A stretch of DNA of 7,364 nt from Cytophagales bacterium (GTDB lineage Bacteria > Bacteroidota > Bacteroidia > Cytophagales > Cyclobacteriaceae). The notes under the pieces are model-generated. The model was given only the letters and a program-made list of their open reading frames with translations. It was not told the origin of the DNA and did no database searches. A program made the translations under genes and the position numbers. Of the stretch, positions 5,220-7,364 are shown piece after piece. Location of the stretch: NCBI GenBank assembly GCA_029262935.1, contig JAJCYK010000389.1, positions 1 to 7,364 of the forward strand. Reading direction: 5' to 3'. Within the stretch, counting starts at the first letter, position 1, and every line of letters starts with the position of its first letter.

Positions 5220-7364
5220 CATGATTGGTAAATCGGTAAAAAGAGTCGAAGACAAAAGGTTCTTAACGGGCAAAGGAAATTACACGGACGACATAATATT
5301 ACCTGGTATGACTTACGCCAGTATTGTCAGAAGTCATCATGCGCATGCGAAGATTAATAGTGTGGATACTTCAGCGGCTGCCGCGATGCCGGGGGTAGTT
5401 GCAGTATTTACTGGTGCAGATATTGTTAAAGCAGAAATTGCCGGTGTTCCTTGTGGTTGGCAAGTGGACTTTAAGAATGGCGACACGATGAAAGAACCAC
5501 CGCACCCTTTGTTGGTAGCGGACAAGGTAAGATATGTAGGGGATGCAGTAGCCGTGGTAATCGCCGAAACTGCGGCTATGGCTAAAGATGCCGTGGAATT
5601 GGTAGCTGTGGATTACGATATTTTAGAAGCGGTGGTACAAGGTCCAGATGCTTTGAAAACTGATGCTGCCCTAGTGCATGAAGATGTGCCCAACAACACC
5701 TGCTATGATTGGGAGTTAGGAGATAAAGCGGCTACTGATGCGGCTATAGACGGTGCCCATCACGTCACCACTTTAGAGTTTGAAAATCAAAGAATTATTC
5801 CAAATGCCATCGAGCCACGTTCAGCCATTGGGCATTATGAGGAAGCCCTTGATAAGTACACGCTTTATACCACCTCTCAAAATCCACATTTAGTAAGACT
5901 CTTAATGTGCGCATTTGTATTGGGCTTACCCGAGCATAAAGTACGGGTAGTATCTCCTGATGTAGGTGGCGGATTTGGTAGCAAGATACCGCACTATACG
6001 GAGGAAGCCTTAGCGGTATGGTGTTCCAAACAAATTAATCGCCCTATTAAATGGACTGCGGAGCGCAACGAAAGTTTCATGACAGATACTCATGGGCGGG
6101 ATCACTTTTCTAAAGCGGAAATGGGATTCGATGAAAACGGCAAGATTGTAGGATTACGAGTCAATACAGTAGCCAATTTGGGAGCCTATCTATCCACGTT
6201 TTCTACTTGTGTACCTACATACTTGCACGGTACATTACTACAAGGGCTGTATACTACACCTGCTATTCACATCGATCTTACTGCGGTATTTACGAATACT
6301 ACTCCCGTAGACGCGCTAAGAGGAGCTGGTAGACCAGAGGCCACCTATTTGTTAGAGAGACTACTAGACAATGCTGCCCGGGAGTTAAATACGGATCCGG
6401 CGGAGCTAAGGTTTAAAAATTTCATACCGCCTTTTGACGGAGTAAGTCAACCAGGTTATCAAACCCAGGTGGCGCTCCAATATGATAGCGGAAACTACCA
6501 TCAGGTATTAGAAAAAGCCCTGGCTATGGTAGATTATAAGGAATTTCGCAGTCAACAGGCTCAAGCGAGGGAAGAAGGTAGATTAATCGGAATTGGGTTT
6601 TCCACCTATATCGAAGCTTGCGGCATCGCGCCTTCTGCAGTGGTGGGATCACTAGGAGCCCGGGCGGGGCTTTATGAGTCAGCGCAGGTAAGGGTTCAAC
6701 CCACGGGAAAAGTTAGTGTCTTTACCGGTTCGCACAGCCATGGACAAGGTCATGAGACTACTTTTGCGCAGGTGGTGGCTGATAAACTAGGCATTCCTAT
6801 GGAGGACGTACAAATTGTGCATGGTGATTCCGATTCCGTAGCTTTTGGCATGGGAACCTATGGGTCCAGAAGTTTGGCTGTAGGGGGGAGTGCCATTATG
6901 AAAAGCATCGACAAGATCTTAGAAAAAGGTGCCACGATTGCCGCACATAAATTGGAAGTTGCCGAAGCAGATTTGGAGTTTGCCAACGGACAATGGACGG
7001 TCAAAGGGTCAGATCAATCCATTGGCTTCGGAGACGTGGCGTTAACGGCTTATGTTCCCCACAACTATCCTGAAGGGCTAGAACCAGGTATGGATTTCGC
7101 TAGTTTCTATGATCCTGCGAATTTCACTTATCCGTTTGGTGCACACATTGCAGTAGTGGAGGTAGATCCTGAAACGGGTAAGGTAAAATTAGAACGTTTT
7201 GTAGCTTGCGACGACGTTGGAAATGTAATTAACCCCATGATCGTGGATGGTCAACTGCATGGAGGCATAGCTCATGGCGTTGGTCAGGCTTTGTTTGAAG
7301 GGGCTATTTATGATGAAGCAGGACAATTAGTTAGCGCGTCGTTTATGGATTATACCATGCCCAG
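5212..7364 (+). CDS. CoxL-like molybdopterin-binding large subunit (form II, RGAGR loop), 3'-truncated by window edge
   Basis: The frame is open from the ATG at 5212 to the window end (717 codons; the family is usually about 780-800), starting [20 protein letters not shown]. The N-terminal aldehyde oxidase/xanthine dehydrogenase hammerhead domain covers about residues 18-140. The molybdopterin-binding domains follow, with TTSQNPH (Gln223 is probably the cofactor-side glutamine), GGGFGSK (252-258), [34 protein letters not shown] (366-380) and HGQGHETTF (Gln512). The active-site loop reads ALRGAGR, with Leu369 where family members usually have Tyr. True form I CO dehydrogenase has AYxCSFR with a copper-binding Cys, absent here, so CO oxidation is unlikely to be its main role. 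The catalytic glutamate near the C-terminus lies past the window. The substrate is unknown; it works with the upstream 2Fe-2S subunit and probably a downstream FAD subunit. Confidence 0.95.
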   Translation, partial: MANMIGKSVKRVEDKRFLTGKGNYTDDIILPGMTYASIVRSHHAHAKINSVDTSAAAAMPGVVAVFTGADIVKAEIAGVPCGWQVDFKNGDTMKEPPHPLLVADKVRYVGDAVAVVIAETAAMAKDAVELVAVDYDILEAVVQGPDALKTDAALVHEDVPNNTCYDWELGDKAATDAAIDGAHHVTTLEFENQRIIPNAIEPRSAIGHYEEALDKYTLYTTSQNPHLVRLLMCAFVLGLPEHKVRVVSPDVGGGFGSKIPHYTEEALAVWCSKQINRPIKWTAERNESFMTDTHGRDHFSKAEMGFDENGKIVGLRVNTVANLGAYLSTFSTCVPTYLHGTLLQGLYTTPAIHIDLTAVFTNTTPVDALRGAGRPEATYLLERLLDNAARELNTDPAELRFKNFIPPFDGVSQPGYQTQVALQYDSGNYHQVLEKALAMVDYKEFRSQQAQAREEGRLIGIGFSTYIEACGIAPSAVVGSLGARAGLYESAQVRVQPTGKVSVFTGSHSHGQGHETTFAQVVADKLGIPMEDVQIVHGDSDSVAFGMGTYGSRSLAVGGSAIMKSIDKILEKGATIAAHKLEVAEADLEFANGQWTVKGSDQSIGFGDVALTAYVPHNYPEGLEPGMDFASFYDPANFTYPFGAHIAVVEVDPETGKVKLERFVACDDVGNVINPMIVDGQLHGGIAHGVGQALFEGAIYDEAGQLVSASFMDYTMP

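Noticed and set aside
5337..5525. Minus-strand ORF of 62 codons within the large-subunit gene
   Set aside because: It is antisense to a strongly conserved coding frame and has no family resemblance. The same reasoning excludes the short antisense or out-of-frame ORFs within sufS, sufU, the propeller, the HAD and the small-subunit genes.
4737..7364. Bona fide aerobic CO dehydrogenase (coxSL)
   Set aside because: The small subunit is CoxS-like, but the large subunit lacks the AYxCSFR copper-binding Cys loop, and the S-L order without an upstream M gene fits form II.

Overview
The window looks like a chromosomal stretch from a Bacteroidota-type bacterium. The evidence is indirect. Most start codons (2488, 3565, 4352, 4737 and the minus-strand start at 2402) lack a Shine-Dalgarno sequence. 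The best promoter match is of the TTTG / TAnnTTTG type known from that phylum. Base composition is moderately AT-rich and codon use is even across all genes. Genus-level placement is not possible from this sequence, and no mobile element, RNA gene or CRISPR array was seen.

Layout. The left edge (1-738, +) holds the C-terminal two thirds of an XdhC/CoxI-family maturation factor for molybdenum hydroxylases, cut by the window start. Convergent to it, only 21 bases away, is a two-gene minus-strand operon, sufS-sufU (2402 down to 760), encoding a type II cysteine desulfurase and its zinc-dependent sulfur acceptor. The genes overlap by 4 bases. An 85-base divergent spacer (2403-2487) carries the likely sufS promoter. 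On the other side is a plus-strand pair: a cytoplasmic Asp-box (BNR) beta-propeller protein (2488-3561) and a type II L-2-haloacid dehalogenase-like HAD enzyme (3565-4227), separated by 3 bases.

Next comes an AT-rich spacer (4228-4351) with a 15-base direct repeat containing two copies of the palindrome ATACGTAT. It is followed by a small two-helix membrane protein (4352-4591) and a 145-base spacer with regulatory-looking repeats. The right end is the start of a molybdenum hydroxylase operon: a 2Fe-2S small subunit (4737-5219) overlapping by 8 bases a molybdopterin-binding large subunit (5212 to the window edge, about 717 codons, C-terminus missing). The small subunit closely resembles CoxS. 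The large subunit carries an RGAGR active-site loop rather than the Cys-containing loop of true CO dehydrogenase, so it is a form II ('CODH-like') enzyme of unknown substrate.

How the genes may work together. XdhC-family proteins bind and insert sulfurated molybdenum cofactor into this enzyme class, and in Rhodobacter capsulatus a cysteine desulfurase supplies the sulfur. Having XdhC, SufS/SufU and a two-2Fe-2S Mo hydroxylase within 7 kb is therefore suggestive of a functional grouping. The genes lie in at least three transcription units, however, so this remains an inference. Nothing in the window is clearly a previously undescribed system. The points most worth checking are the XdhC/Suf/Mo-hydroxylase grouping, the atypical ALRGAGR loop, the lone perfect Shine-Dalgarno before the large subunit, and the palindromic repeat pair.
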